Program-made: the position numbers and the translations under genes
Shown: positions 13,301 through 23,785 of the stretch, in pieces
How the letters are laid out: every line of letters starts with the position of its first letter
Position numbering within the stretch: the stretch's first letter is position 1
Origin: Durusdinium trenchii
Lineage: Eukaryota > Sar > Dinophyceae > Suessiales > Symbiodiniaceae
Assembly (NCBI GenBank): GCA_963970005.1
Contig: CAXAMN010018458.1
Span: forward strand, 29,987 to 93,986
Length of the DNA stretch: 64,000 bases
Reading direction: 5' to 3'
The notes under the pieces: generated by a model
The model's database searches: none
Seen by the model: the letters and a program-made list of their open reading frames with translations, nothing else
Told to the model about the DNA's origin: nothing

Positions 13301-16077
13301 CATCGCCTGGGATCCGGGTCCAAACCCACGTGGCTCGGAGTCATGGTCCCGGTGTGAAGGGCCCCCCACCTCGATGCACCTGGTCGAAAACACATATTCT
13401 ACACTGTAAAGAAAGCATGGAAGGTTCAGGGAGCTGGGCCCGGAGCTGAGATTTTTTAGGAAAAACTCGTTGAAGGGAAGTGGAACATAGTGGAACAGTT
13501 CGGGCGACCAGGAAGATCACGTTCCTCTACTCTACAGGCGAGGAGGTTTGCTCAGCTTCCATCATGGTCCGAGGGAGTGCGATGTTTACGTGGCGGTCCC
13601 ACCGGCTGCAAAGATTCTGGGTGACGAGCCGATACAGCCGGTTGGACTGTGAACTCCGATCTTGCTATGTTTTTGGATGTTTGTCGGGCGTGCACAATCA
13701 CCAACAAAAAGGTATCCACTGACTGGGTAGGATAATAAATCGTTCTTGTAATTGGAGAAAAAAAACACAGGATTTGCTGTAGGTTTTCACGCAAACCAAG
13801 TCTTGGTATTTGCTCACCCAGTGCCTGGCATTTCCCCCCTTTCCTCGCCGCTCGATCAAAAGCGCAACGCCTAGACCTGACCACTCGAGCTGAGTGAGCT
13901 CTAAGAGCTCAGGGATCGTAAGTCCCAAATGCGGATGTCCACTCTTTAACAAAAACATACAAAAACAATATATATCCCAAACATTCCCAGACCATCCGTG
14001 CATGGAATAGCTACATAAGGTACCATAAGGTTATGTTACATTTAACATCATTTACCCCCTGAAAATGGCCCGAATGTATACAAGTATTCCAGTCCCATGG
14101 ATGGTCTGGGTATTGCACATACTATCTTGATGACCCGAGGCTCCAAAGCCTTTTAGAAAGTCATAGACCTCATCGGCTGGGTCGACGCCTCAGACGCAAT
14201 CTGCTTCTGTATAGCTATCTGGACAAGATAAGGATGACCTGTCCCATTCATGGCAAGTATGCAAACATAAGGACGGATAATATGGATGGGGCTGAACGGG
14301 ATAAGGATAAGGTTGGAAATAAGGATGACATGCCTGGTGAACTCGAACCAACGTCTTCGAGAACGAATGCACGGACGGAAGACGGACGTTGAACGTGGCA
14401 TGGCCGAAGGCAAGGGTCATCGCACTTCCCGTGGCTAGAAAGAGTGTTTGCTGCCAGCAGAGACTCACAAAGGAAAACAACATGAAATAAGATGAATATC
14501 TGCACCCTGTGCCCACAAATGTTCCCCAAGTGATGGTCAGTCATACTGTTCAACATTTTCTAGTAAGAAAACAACTCCAGCTTTTCAGATGCAGGACGAT
14601 CCCTCCACAAACTTGCCCAAGCTGTCTTCTCAACCTGAGCGCCACTGGAAACATGAAGCAGCGACTGCGACTGCGACTGCGACCGGCTTTCGCCAAGCAT
14701 CCAGAGCTTCGGATCTGTTCCTCTTGCGCTAGCATGAAGGCCCTGACGCATGCGCTGCCACCTCCCTGATCAATGGCCTCTTGCATCTCGGGGCTCTCAA
14801 TGGCTTTCCGTGGGTCAAAGGTCATCCCTGTGGCACGGATGCCATAGTCTCGTGCCAAGGGGACGCAACAGGCAGAGCAGCCTGGGCTGGTCGAAGAACT
14901 CGGTGTTGTCTCGAAAGGCCTGTTTTCACAGCCCATGGGTCTCCAGACATACCTCCGAAACGAAGGTATGACGACTGGACCCTCCAAAGCTACCCCAGTC
15001 CCACCTTCGAAACGAAGGTACTCGGAGCTCTAGGAGCATATGGGAGCATGATCCTCAACTTGGGAGCTACCCTGCTCTAAATCCTCCAATTCTGCAACCT
15101 TCTTACAGCCCGTTCCTGTGCCGTGCCGACAACGGTTCCGTCTGGCATGAAACCAACGGTTTCCGCTGGGTGGCAAATGGACAACGTTGGATTGCTGTCC
15201 AGGAATCCAAGCTGTTACATCATTCTAATCATCTTCCCACAAATTCACCCATCTTGGCCCCTGAAACAGGGGAGGTACTAATCACCCCCTGACGCAACAC
15301 CAAGAATAGGAATGAAACTCTTGTTTGGTTGCCCGAGAAGTGGGTCTCAGCAGGACTCATGAGACAGGGAGGCACAGGCCTCACAGTCCAGAGGAGACAG
15401 TAGCTGAGACAGTAGGGCGGGTGATGGGATTAGCCAAACATCTGTACAAAGCTTTGAATTCGCCAAGGTAATATGGATTAAGTAATAGAAGTAGAACGCA
15501 TCCGATATGTGGGAAGCATGTGGGAACTACCCTTGTTTGGCTCCATGTTTTCTCCATGTTCTGCTTCCAAATCTGATTGGTGACAACTACTTCCCTACAA
15601 GCAGCTAGTTGCCAAGAAGTTGTGAGACAGCAGGAAGACCCACATGTTGACTAAAAACCGTAAACACTCACCTTTGATTGTGAGTCTTCCACGTGCGTTG
15701 CACTAAATGTCCTTTCTAGCACGCACCAGGATAAGTTCTAACAGTCTAACAAAAGCCCGCCAAATACAGTGGTTTCAACGTAGATGGCACAATTCCAAAA
15801 GGGTTGTTTGATGGACCCCCATCTGAAAGATATGTACTCGAAAACCACTGTGAAGCTTTTCCATGCAACATATATGGCATACATGGAGTGTCTGGGATAA
15901 ACATATATCTGAAACCACCGGCCAGCCATGCCAGCCACATCACTTTGTTCACGTCAAGTGTCACATGGCAACCTCATGGCCCCTCCTCTCCAGTTCCTTG
16001 GCCAGTGCCAAGAACGGCTGCGTATCTCCGCGAGTGCCTTGCGACACCAGCGCCACACGGAAAGCAGCACACGCCAT
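7348..16077 (-). CDS. UDP-glycosyltransferase, sterol 3-beta-glucosyltransferase-like (multi-exon)
   Basis: GT-B fold family 1 glycosyltransferase that would transfer a sugar from a UDP-sugar to a lipid acceptor, probably a sterol, at membranes. Exons placed in coding order are 15963-16077 (ATG at 16077; VALVSQGTRGDTQPFLALA, the N-terminal donor-side loop), about 14700-14848 (FDPRKAIESPEM), 12831-13036 (DVLVCHPSFLPLHVVAEAF), 10102-10255 (APPELVAFL...KPVY), 9175-9332 (VGFGSL...GGWAGIG), 8672-8929 (HAWLLPRCCGALYHGGANT...WDQPWW, the UDP-binding PSPG-type motif with HGG and DQ), 8223-8265 and 7348-7527 (C-terminal helix, stop at 7348). The joins from 10255 to 7348 keep frame exactly and rebuild PVYVGFGS, a family hallmark. 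Acceptors are mostly AG|G; donors include GT, GA and GC. At least one linker exon between 10.3 and 12.8 kb, and probably one near 15 kb, was not found. The acceptor specificity is inferred only from family resemblance. Confidence 0.85.
9692..9778. repeat. Hairpin repeat inside a glycosyltransferase intron
   Basis: The 20-bp arms read CCAGGAGTCACAAAGGGGTG and, inverted, the same sequence with one mismatch; about 47 bp lie between them. It sits in the intron between the exons at 9332 and 10102. The AAAGGGGTG arm resembles the hairpin family at 2371-2439. Confidence 0.7.
10839..10890. repeat. TA-rich microsatellite
   Basis: A run of TA dinucleotides with TATC interruptions in the long glycosyltransferase intron. 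Similar TA runs occur near 45197-45213, 49410-49445 and 52633-52648. Confidence 0.85.
11168..11192. repeat. TC microsatellite
   Basis: A nearly pure CT/TC run in a glycosyltransferase intron. Equivalent runs are at about 1907-1925 and, as GA, at 16160-16179. It could serve as an intron polypyrimidine tract for minus- or plus-strand transcripts, but nothing shows this. Confidence 0.85.
13200..13251. repeat. Imperfect hairpin repeat
   Basis: The arms are GGGGTCACCTGGCTGGA and TCCAGCCAGGACACCCC, a degenerate member of the family seen at 35761-35831 and 41553-41638. It lies just upstream (on the minus strand) of the glycosyltransferase exon that begins at 13036. Confidence 0.6.
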
Positions 16078-16159
16078 GGCCACGACGAACGCGAACGGTG
16101 CAGTGGCTGGAACGAGCGAGCGCTGTGAAACAGCTCGCAGGAGATCGGACACATTCGCC

Positions 16160-16179
16160 GAGAGAGAGAGAGAGAGAGA
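16160..16179. repeat. GA microsatellite
   Basis: An uninterrupted AG run of 19-20 bases, about 85 bp upstream of the proposed glycosyltransferase start codon on the minus strand. It would lie in the 5' leader if transcription starts further upstream. Confidence 0.85.
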
Positions 16180-16730
16180 CGTGGAGGCCACCTGGGACGT
16201 GTCGACCTTTTGTGAGAACTGCGGATATTTTGATGTTTGGTTCTTTTCAAATTGGTAATCTGCGCTGTTCACTTGACCAGCATGGCATGTGTCTAGAATC
16301 ATTACTAGGTGACTATGCTTGTACAGGTGTGGGCGTTTCATGGCTTGGTCGAGGCGTCTCAGCAACGTTGAATTGAAGCACTCTAGCAGCACAATTCAAA
16401 ATGCAATTCTTCTGAATAATACTACTGCTAATTACAATCCCTGCAAAATATATAGGTGAGACGCTGTGAATAGAGCGCTGTGAATAGAATCCAGCAGCAA
16501 ATCTCGTTAAAAAAGGAGAGTGGGACAGTGAGACAGCAAAACCATGCAAAACCCAAACCATCCATGTATGGATTGTATCTGATCTATAGAAGTATTTGGT
16601 TACATTCACCCCTTAATCCGGTTGTGGACATCGCATGCATGTGATCCTTAGCCCCATATTTGGGGTCGTTTTGCTACATGGTGCTGCCTCCAATCACCAC
16701 CCAACTTGCGGCCTCCAAACCCACAGCAAC

Positions 16731-16786
16731 ACGCGCGACGTGTCGCGCGTAACGTGTGTCGCGCGACGTGTGTCGCGACGACGGCG
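16731..16786. repeat. CG-rich iterated palindrome
   Basis: The words GCGCGACG, TGTCGCGCG and ACGTGTGTCGCG recur and overlap so that the stretch can fold back on itself several ways. Its composition differs sharply from the flanking AT-richer DNA. It abuts the candidate exon at 16800-16906. Function unknown. Confidence 0.6.
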
Positions 16787-16799
16787 TCCAATCACCAGC

Positions 16800-16906
16800 C
16801 TTGTCCAGCTGCAAATCCCGCAAAATGGCTTCATACCAGGGGCCACCCTCGCGCTTCGCCACCTGTGTAAGCGGCCGCGTGACTACGCGCTTTGCGATAA
16901 CGCCCC
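16800..16906 (-). CDS. Candidate internal exon, unknown protein
   Basis: A CGCAG|GG acceptor and an AAG|GC donor bound a 107-bp open frame of 35 whole codons reading GVIAKRVVTRPLTQVAKREG and then GPWYEAILRDLQLDK. The mixed charged and aromatic composition and both splice sites in the style of the PP2A gene argue for a true exon. A hydrophobic frame at about 17080-17193 (FVVLFASMVAPRSLALVEA) followed by a GTGAGG donor could be an upstream exon with a signal peptide. Whether they belong to the glycosyltransferase gene or to a neighbour is not resolved; the family is not recognised. Confidence 0.4.
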
Positions 16907-19854
16907 CTGCGAGGTCGAAGCCACCGACAGTGCGAGCGCCAGGTGCTCCACGGGTGCTGTCACCAGCCCCCTTCGAACGATTCAAACTATAGCTTCAACA
17001 TGCTTCAACTACAGTAGCTTATTGACATCTTATGACTAAAATAAAGACCTTCCCCCCACATGCTCCTCTTGGCATTCCAACACCTCACCGCGACCACTGA
17101 ACTGCTTCGCGCTTCGCGACTCGACCCATCCCGCGCCTCCACCAGGGCCAAGCTTCGCGGTGCCACCATCGACGCGAAGAGGACGACAAACACCGGTGCC
17201 GGGGGGGCTTTGTCATATTATATCTGGGCTTGTGCTGTCCTAGGGCTTCAAGTATCTTCTAAGAAGCTTTTTTGGGGTGGGTTACAGATGGTTACAGGGT
17301 CCAAGTACCTTCTGAGGATATGGCTGAAGCCATTAGGGCTGGCAATACTTGTTCCCCAAAAGGGGTCACAGGACTGGTCACATGATGGAACTGTCTGAGT
17401 GGAGCCGCTTGATTGCGGTTGATTGCTACCACAAGGATGGATGTTTGCCGTCTTGTGTAATTCGCACCCATGAAATTGAGATTGGAGGGTTTGAAACCGC
17501 TTGAAACCGCTTGAATGACCTTCTGAAGTGGAGGACATACGGACAGTACTTTCTCAAGCTACACAGTTTTTTGTACAACAGGGCTGTTTGCTGTTTCTTT
17601 TTTGCAAAAGTAGCTTCTTCTCACATCAGTCTGCAGGGAGGACCAACAATACAAGCTCCAAGGTCTTGATTTTCGCACACACCATCATCAATCGACAGAG
17701 TCTAATGCCAGCCATTTCCCTAGGCACTGTAGGTTCGGTCGGCGATTTCGGGCGGTCTGCCACTTCGGGAACAAAGAATTTGGGAAATGGGTTTGTCAAG
17801 CTCCTCAACTGCGAGCCTAAACAGCAGCTTGAGTATGCAGTACATTCACAACCCGAAACAAATATCAGCAATCAAACAAATATGACCTCTCAGGGAACTT
17901 GAGTATACAGTATACCTCAAATGAGTGTGCCAAATTGGCTGTTGGTGTCTCTTTTCTGGTAGGACGCACCGTTGAACAAGACATTAAACATCTTAAACAA
18001 CACTCCTTCCACCAGTTCGCTGGCCCCGGTCCACTCAACCCCCCCATCAACCCCCTCTACATCGCCAAGCCGGTGACCTCCAAAACCAGCCAATCATGTC
18101 TTCCTTCTCTTCAACCGACTCCGCGAACGGACATCCCGAAGCTGGGGGTGTTCCGAACACGAGAGTATCCGGCCGAACTCGTACTGGACATTCCCCAATC
18201 CCCCTTCTCAAGGTCAAGGGATCCAAGTACCTTCTCAGAAGGTGATTGGAGACACTGTTCTGTAGGTTTGGAGGGTCCAGTCGTATCTTCTGAGAAGTTA
18301 CGACTGGATCCCTAGGGAAGGTCAAAGCCAAGCTGATGACTGACGACATTACGACCACTAACGACTTACCATCTCCGTCCGCACGACTTCGCCGTGTCGT
18401 CAACGGCCAAGCCTGATCTGAAGTCGTCCTCGGCAGTCCGGCGCCAACGGAGGACAGGTTAACCCTCATCAACATGAACCCTGAAACTAGACCACATGGT
18501 GGTTGGTAACTCACTTAAAAAATAGTCGGATGTCAGTGGATTCAAATGGGTTCAATCAAGGTTGAACAGTAAAAGTTATTTTAAACCCTAAGCCTAAAAC
18601 ATATGTCTGGAACCACCACCCAAACCGGTGTTATGTTGAGGACCCTTTGAGGGAGCTTTTAAGGTCCCAGCATGAGGTCACGTCACTGAAGTCGTTGACT
18701 CCAAACGGGTCCTGCTGGCAAATGATGTTAGACACCAGTCGTGGTTCAGGGTCCATGTTTCCTCAGGAGTAATTGGGCACGTGATGTGTCTGCTTTGATC
18801 CATATTTTGGGGCCCCTTTTTGCAGCCCTCTCATGCCTTCTGGGCTGCCATGTTCAAGTCTTCAAAAACGGTCAGGCTTTTAATGACGCCTGTGACTTGT
18901 GACGTGTTTTTGCGACGTTTGATGCCCGTGTGGCTCAAGCAATGAAGATTGCAGTGGCAGACTTGATCTAAAGTTTCGTTGGACATCGTTTGACTGCTTC
19001 CTACTTCCAAGCTTCTGTCCACTCGTTCCAAGTTGGCACCAGCTCGTCCAGTCCAGTTGCAAAGTACAACATCCCGACATCGGTATAAACCAAGCTTCGA
19101 CTCGGAGGCGGAAGCGTGCGAGCTGGCGTAAGCCTCGAAGGATCGCATCGAATGGACTGGCATCACGGCCAAGGAGATCCACCCAAACAACTCATCTCCA
19201 CACCCAACTGTGAATCTTGCTCCATTTGAAGGGATTACATGGGACTACACTTTGAAACACTTTGACATATGCCTTTGGGGATCTCTTTCAACAGCTTCAA
19301 GGTGAACGATTGGCCTCTCCACCCGTGCAGCTACCTGAGAGCCCCATGGCCGACGACCTGCTACTAGCTCAGGTCTAGAAAATAGGACTGGTCGCTGTGG
19401 TCCTTTGGTACAGCTCAATTCAGATCATGGTTCCCCTATTTTACCCTACAAAGGGAACATTGTTGTTCAAAGGTGCCATTGTCATCCAGTTTCCATGTAC
19501 GCTTCCATGTCTTTGTCAATGATGGGCAACCCCAAGAACCACTAGCCTGCCGCCTGTTCTGTCAGTGTTTCGGGGCGGGAACCATAAATTCATTCAGCCT
19601 TCATCGTCGCGGAAGGGTGCACTGCTATAATTAGGAAAACGGGACAGCAAATGAGCACGCTGCAGTATACAACAAATCACACATGTCCGGATGGTGTCTG
19701 GAACAACATTGGGAATAGTGCGAATGACAAAGTCTACTTCAAAACAAACAAGGTCAAAGCAGATTCTAAGAAAGGAAGAAAGGGCTTCTTCTATAGGAAA
19801 GCCTTCAAACTCAACAATATAGTTGCCTAGAAATGCCTAGAATCCCATCCCATG
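16907..19854. other. Unassigned interval
   Basis: No assignable gene. It contains copies of the short palindromic CTTCTGAGAAGG element (near 17250-17320 and 18220-18312) and a possible signal-peptide-like minus-strand frame at 17080-17193. The remainder shows no clear coding or repeat signal. Confidence 0.5.
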
Positions 19855-20011
19855 TTACTCTGCAAAGCTCGGAGGCCTCGCCCCTGCGGCCTCAGCTCCG
19901 CTCGGCCCAGCAGCCTCGGCCAATTCACTTTGGAGGCGTTCGAGGATGCTGGCATGGCCCTGCCACGGCCGCAGTGCCCCGAAGCGTACCGGCGTACCGT
20001 AGCTGCCACTC
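19855..20011 (-). CDS. Candidate terminal exon, unknown protein
   Basis: A GAAG|GAGTGGC acceptor opens a 157-bp frame coding 51 residues to a TAA stop. It reads SGSYGTPVRFGALRPWQGHA, then an alanine/glutamate-rich helix ILERLQSELAEAA, and ends PPSFAE. The other five frames lack a comparable pattern. It lies on the minus strand between the PP2A and glycosyltransferase genes, so it is probably the 3' end of a separate gene whose upstream exons lie between 20.0 and 23.7 kb. No family recognised. Confidence 0.4.
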
Positions 20012-20252
20012 CTTCAATGCAACGAATTGAGGGCTTGGGGAATACAGTCGATCTACAGAACATCTTTTTTGTCTACACGCGTGCTTACTGGACACCCCTT
20101 AACCCCTTATAAGGCTAAATCAATACACGCCCAATTAGGGGGCTCTGGTATGAATGTGGGTTCCAATTTTCCAGTTCCACGCAGCTCTCAATGGAGAACC
20201 CTCCACATAGAACCAGCAGCTTGGAGGACTTAGTGCCTGTAAAGTAGAATTG

Positions 20253-20541
20253 TCTCAATGCCCCTGGATCCCCCCCCGGCCCAAAATCACTTTAGACTGA
20301 TTCTGCCGAAGAGGTGTGGGTGGGGATGCCCTTTTGTGGAACACACCAAATTTATCAATTTGGATGACCACTGAGTCCCACATCAACTGACTTTGCATGG
20401 GAAAAAGACATGTCCGGGCCAAACAGCAAGCACTTCACAGCTACCTAAAACTGGCTCCCGAGGCCCAGTTCACCTCCCTGTGAAAATGAAGCTTCACCGA
20501 AGCTTTTTCATCTGTTCGTCTTGAGTTTGGCTGTCCCCCCT
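20253..20541 (+). repeat. About 300-bp duplicated segment, copy 1
   Basis: Starts CTCAATGCCCCTGGATC followed by a C-run and ends near CTTGAGTTTGGCTGT. The same ordered blocks (AATTTATCAATTTGGATGAC, CATGTCCGGGCCAAACAGCA, ACTGGCTCCCGAGGCCCAGT) recur at 22068-22411, in the same orientation. Confidence 0.85.
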
Positions 20542-22067
20542 GTCTGCACGAAGTTCGATTTGGCAGGTGATCCAAGGTATTCTAGGGGCTCTGAACCTCA
20601 ATCTTCCCTTCTTGAGGGATTCCACACGTTTTTGTTGAGGGTGAAGTCCTCAATAGTGGTTTCAGAGTAGATGGCACAATCCCAAGTTCGGTAGCTTATA
20701 TGGACCCTCGTAAAAAAAATCCTCTTGGGGTGTGTGCCATCTATTCTGAAAGAACTGCAGTAAAGAGTGGCGTGCGACTCATGTTCCGAAATCCAAATCC
20801 TCTCCTCCAAGAACTTGCTCTTGCTACTCCGAACCTGCGATTGCAGGGCGCTCCAACCCATGGTGCCGTTCTTCGAGGTTCGATTGCAGGGAGCTTTCTC
20901 CCCTCAACGAAGCAAGTGGAGTATGCCTTGGGTGTTGGGGAAACCGAGTGAAACCCGACAGCTCCGAAACACAAAAACACGGCCAAACATGGCCAAACAT
21001 ATAATTGTTGACATGCACAGAAGCTGCTCGCCTCTACAAACCACTGGCTTTGGGGTTTCATGTTATTTGTTGTCCAAGGCTACTTTGCTTGGGTCACCCT
21101 CGGCCTCATGGCTTGTGAGTGAAATGTCCACGCCGGGCTGATCCAACTGGCCAGTCGGGGTCATCGCCCGGCGGCGGTGGATTCTTAGAACATCTTAGAC
21201 TCTTAGAACATCACTGGGGAAATATTTAATGATTCATTCTTCAAGAACCTAATCATAATTTGCCAAAATGATTCATCATCCTACAACAGAATCAATCACT
21301 ACATGTAATAAATTATTAATATTATTAGTTCATCATGCTAAGAACATGTCATTTCTAATTAATTGCCCAAGTTGACTGGCTCAGTAGAACTCCCAGGTTC
21401 CGCCAATCCCTTCGGTGCACTGAACCGTCCAGCTCTGAGGTTTTGGGTGCCCGACAAAAATGATTATAAGTGTCTTCAGGGTATATACATGGCACAAACC
21501 CTCAGATGTCTTAGGTTTAAAGAGGTCCTTCAACACCACCTTTTAGGGATTGTGGCATCTACTCTGAATCTACTGTACAAGGTCTTCCACTGAGTGGGTG
21601 CGGGACTGGATTCACTGCCACCCTTTGAGAAGGTGAGTCAAGGTGAGCAGGGAGACGAAGGTGAGGAGGTGGTCTTGGAGGGCCCAGTCGTACCTTCGTT
21701 TCGACAGTGGCAATGGATCCCTATAGGCCACACAGGGGTAGTTCAACCATATTCCGCGATGGACATCGGGTCATGTCTGGAAACAAACTAGCGCTTTCAA
21801 ACACCCGTGCGCCGTGCTAGAACCAGAAGTACTACCAGAAGTGCTGACAGCGATCGTGCAGCACAGCTGCAAACTCCTACCGTCAGAACCCCAAACAGTG
21901 TGTCCACACTGAACAAGGGGAACAAGGTCCGCACTCGTCCCCATAGGTCCCCGCCGTCCCCATAGGTACCCAAGTACGCCTCACCTTCTCCACCTCTCGT
22001 TCCAAGGTGGCTTTCTCCGATTCCGCACCCGCCTCGAGTCGCGGTCGAGTCTCGGATTCGTGGAATG

Positions 22068-22411
22068 CTCTCAATGCCCCTGGATCACCCCGCCCCCCCC
22101 CCCCAAACAAATCGGTTTAAGACATGGTTAGACGAATTCTGGCAAAGGGCTGTGGGTGGGGATGCCCTTTGGTGGAACACCACCCAATTTATCAATTTGG
22201 ATGACCAGTGAGTCCCAAATCAACTGACTTTTGCACGGGAAAAACAACAAAAAAACATGTCCGGGCCAAACAGCAAGCACTTCACAGCTACCTAAAACTG
22301 GCTCCCGAGGCCCAGTTCACCTCCCTGTGAAAATGAAAAGCTTCACCTATAAGCTTTTTCACCTGTTTTCGATCCTGTTCGTCTTGAGTTTGGCTGTGGG
22401 GCGCCCCCCCT
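22068..22411 (+). repeat. About 300-bp duplicated segment, copy 2
   Basis: Second copy of the segment at 20253-20541, longer by small insertions (for example an added block between AAGCTT and GTTCGTCTTGAG). No terminal inverted repeats were seen, so local duplication is as likely as transposition. Confidence 0.85.
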
Positions 22412-23785
22412 GTTCGTCGGTTGCAGGGTATTCCATGGTCCATGGAATTCCACTGAGCTAGCTGGTCGGTTGAGCATACAACATACATCATACCTGAGAG
22501 TTGAACTGGGGTTCGGAATGAAAGCCAAGGAGACAGAACAGCTGCTTCAAGTGGATGAACTTGCAAAGTCAATGGTCATTAGACCCTTGCACAGCGAACA
22601 GGGCGTCCATTTCCAAATGGCTCAGGCCCTCGCTGGTCTTTGCAACTGAGCAATGGCACCCTAGGTCTTAGAAGTTGAGGGATAAAATCAGGGATCTGGG
22701 CATCAGTTATCTGACGACTGGCCTACCCTCCTTCGAACCAATCATGGAGGATCTTACTCCTACGACTACGCAAAGGGATCTTACTCATTAATTACTGGTC
22801 AAATACTGGAGTTACTGGTACCAAAACACTACTCAATGATGTCCGATCGCTCCTTGTTCGATGATCCATCACGAACCTTGCAAATCCGCCAGCGAGGTGG
22901 CTGTCTGCTCTGGTTTTGGGTAGCTGTTGGTCAACTTCAACACCGTCCAGTCTGCAATACCATCTGAGCTTCAGCGCCAAGGCAGATGAGGCTTCGGAGC
23001 GCCTGACATGTTCAGGTCACACCCAGAAAGCAACGCCACGCGCACTCTGGACCAACCAAATACAGGGAGACGTCCTAGACCCCCTAGACCATCGTCATCC
23101 AAGGAACAAAGCAATAACCTGCGAAGCTGCATAGATTCAGCCTATACACATGCCTATATATCCTTTGAGGCAATGTTGTTTTCGAATTCTCCCACAGCAC
23201 CCTGTGCAACGGACTGAGCGCCTTTGTTGCGTTGACATTAGCTGGTGGATCTGACTTTTGGAGCGTTGCCCTGGCAGCTCAACTAGAATGACCAGAAAAA
23301 CATCCTTCAGATTGAACTGGTCATTGCTCACCCCGTTCGAATGTTATCATAAAGCATCATAAAGCTAGTAATATCATGTAACCCAGACACGGCCCATGGG
23401 ACTGCCATATATGTCATTGACCCCCCAAAGGACCCCATCTGATCGGCAGTCCTATGGCAGTCCCAGACGGGTCGTGTCTGGGTATCTTCGCATCATTTCA
23501 ATATCTGTTGCTGCTTATCTCGCCATGTATCCATGTGAACACCTTCAGTCATGGTGCACAGCTCGACTGTTCCACACATGCCCAATTCCAGAAACGCGCC
23601 ATTTTGGTGTCTACAAGCATTTCTGCTCCAACTCATGCAAGCCCATTCGGCTCCATCATGAATCCTCAGATTCTGAGAATTGCCCCACGCAACAAACTCA
23701 TCTTCGTGAGCGCCCAGCAGGAGGGCTAGCGTCCCGGCACGCGCGTTTTCGGCCGCGCGTGCGTGGCGCGTTTGCCGCGAGCCGC

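Larger units (their letters stand above)
20012..23785. other. Unassigned interval with segmental duplication
   Basis: It holds the pair of roughly 300-bp direct repeats listed separately and an AT-rich stretch at about 21200-21360. A weak minus-strand frame at 22835-22980 (LRWYCRLDGVEVDQQLPKTR) might be an exon. No gene can be assigned. Confidence 0.45.
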
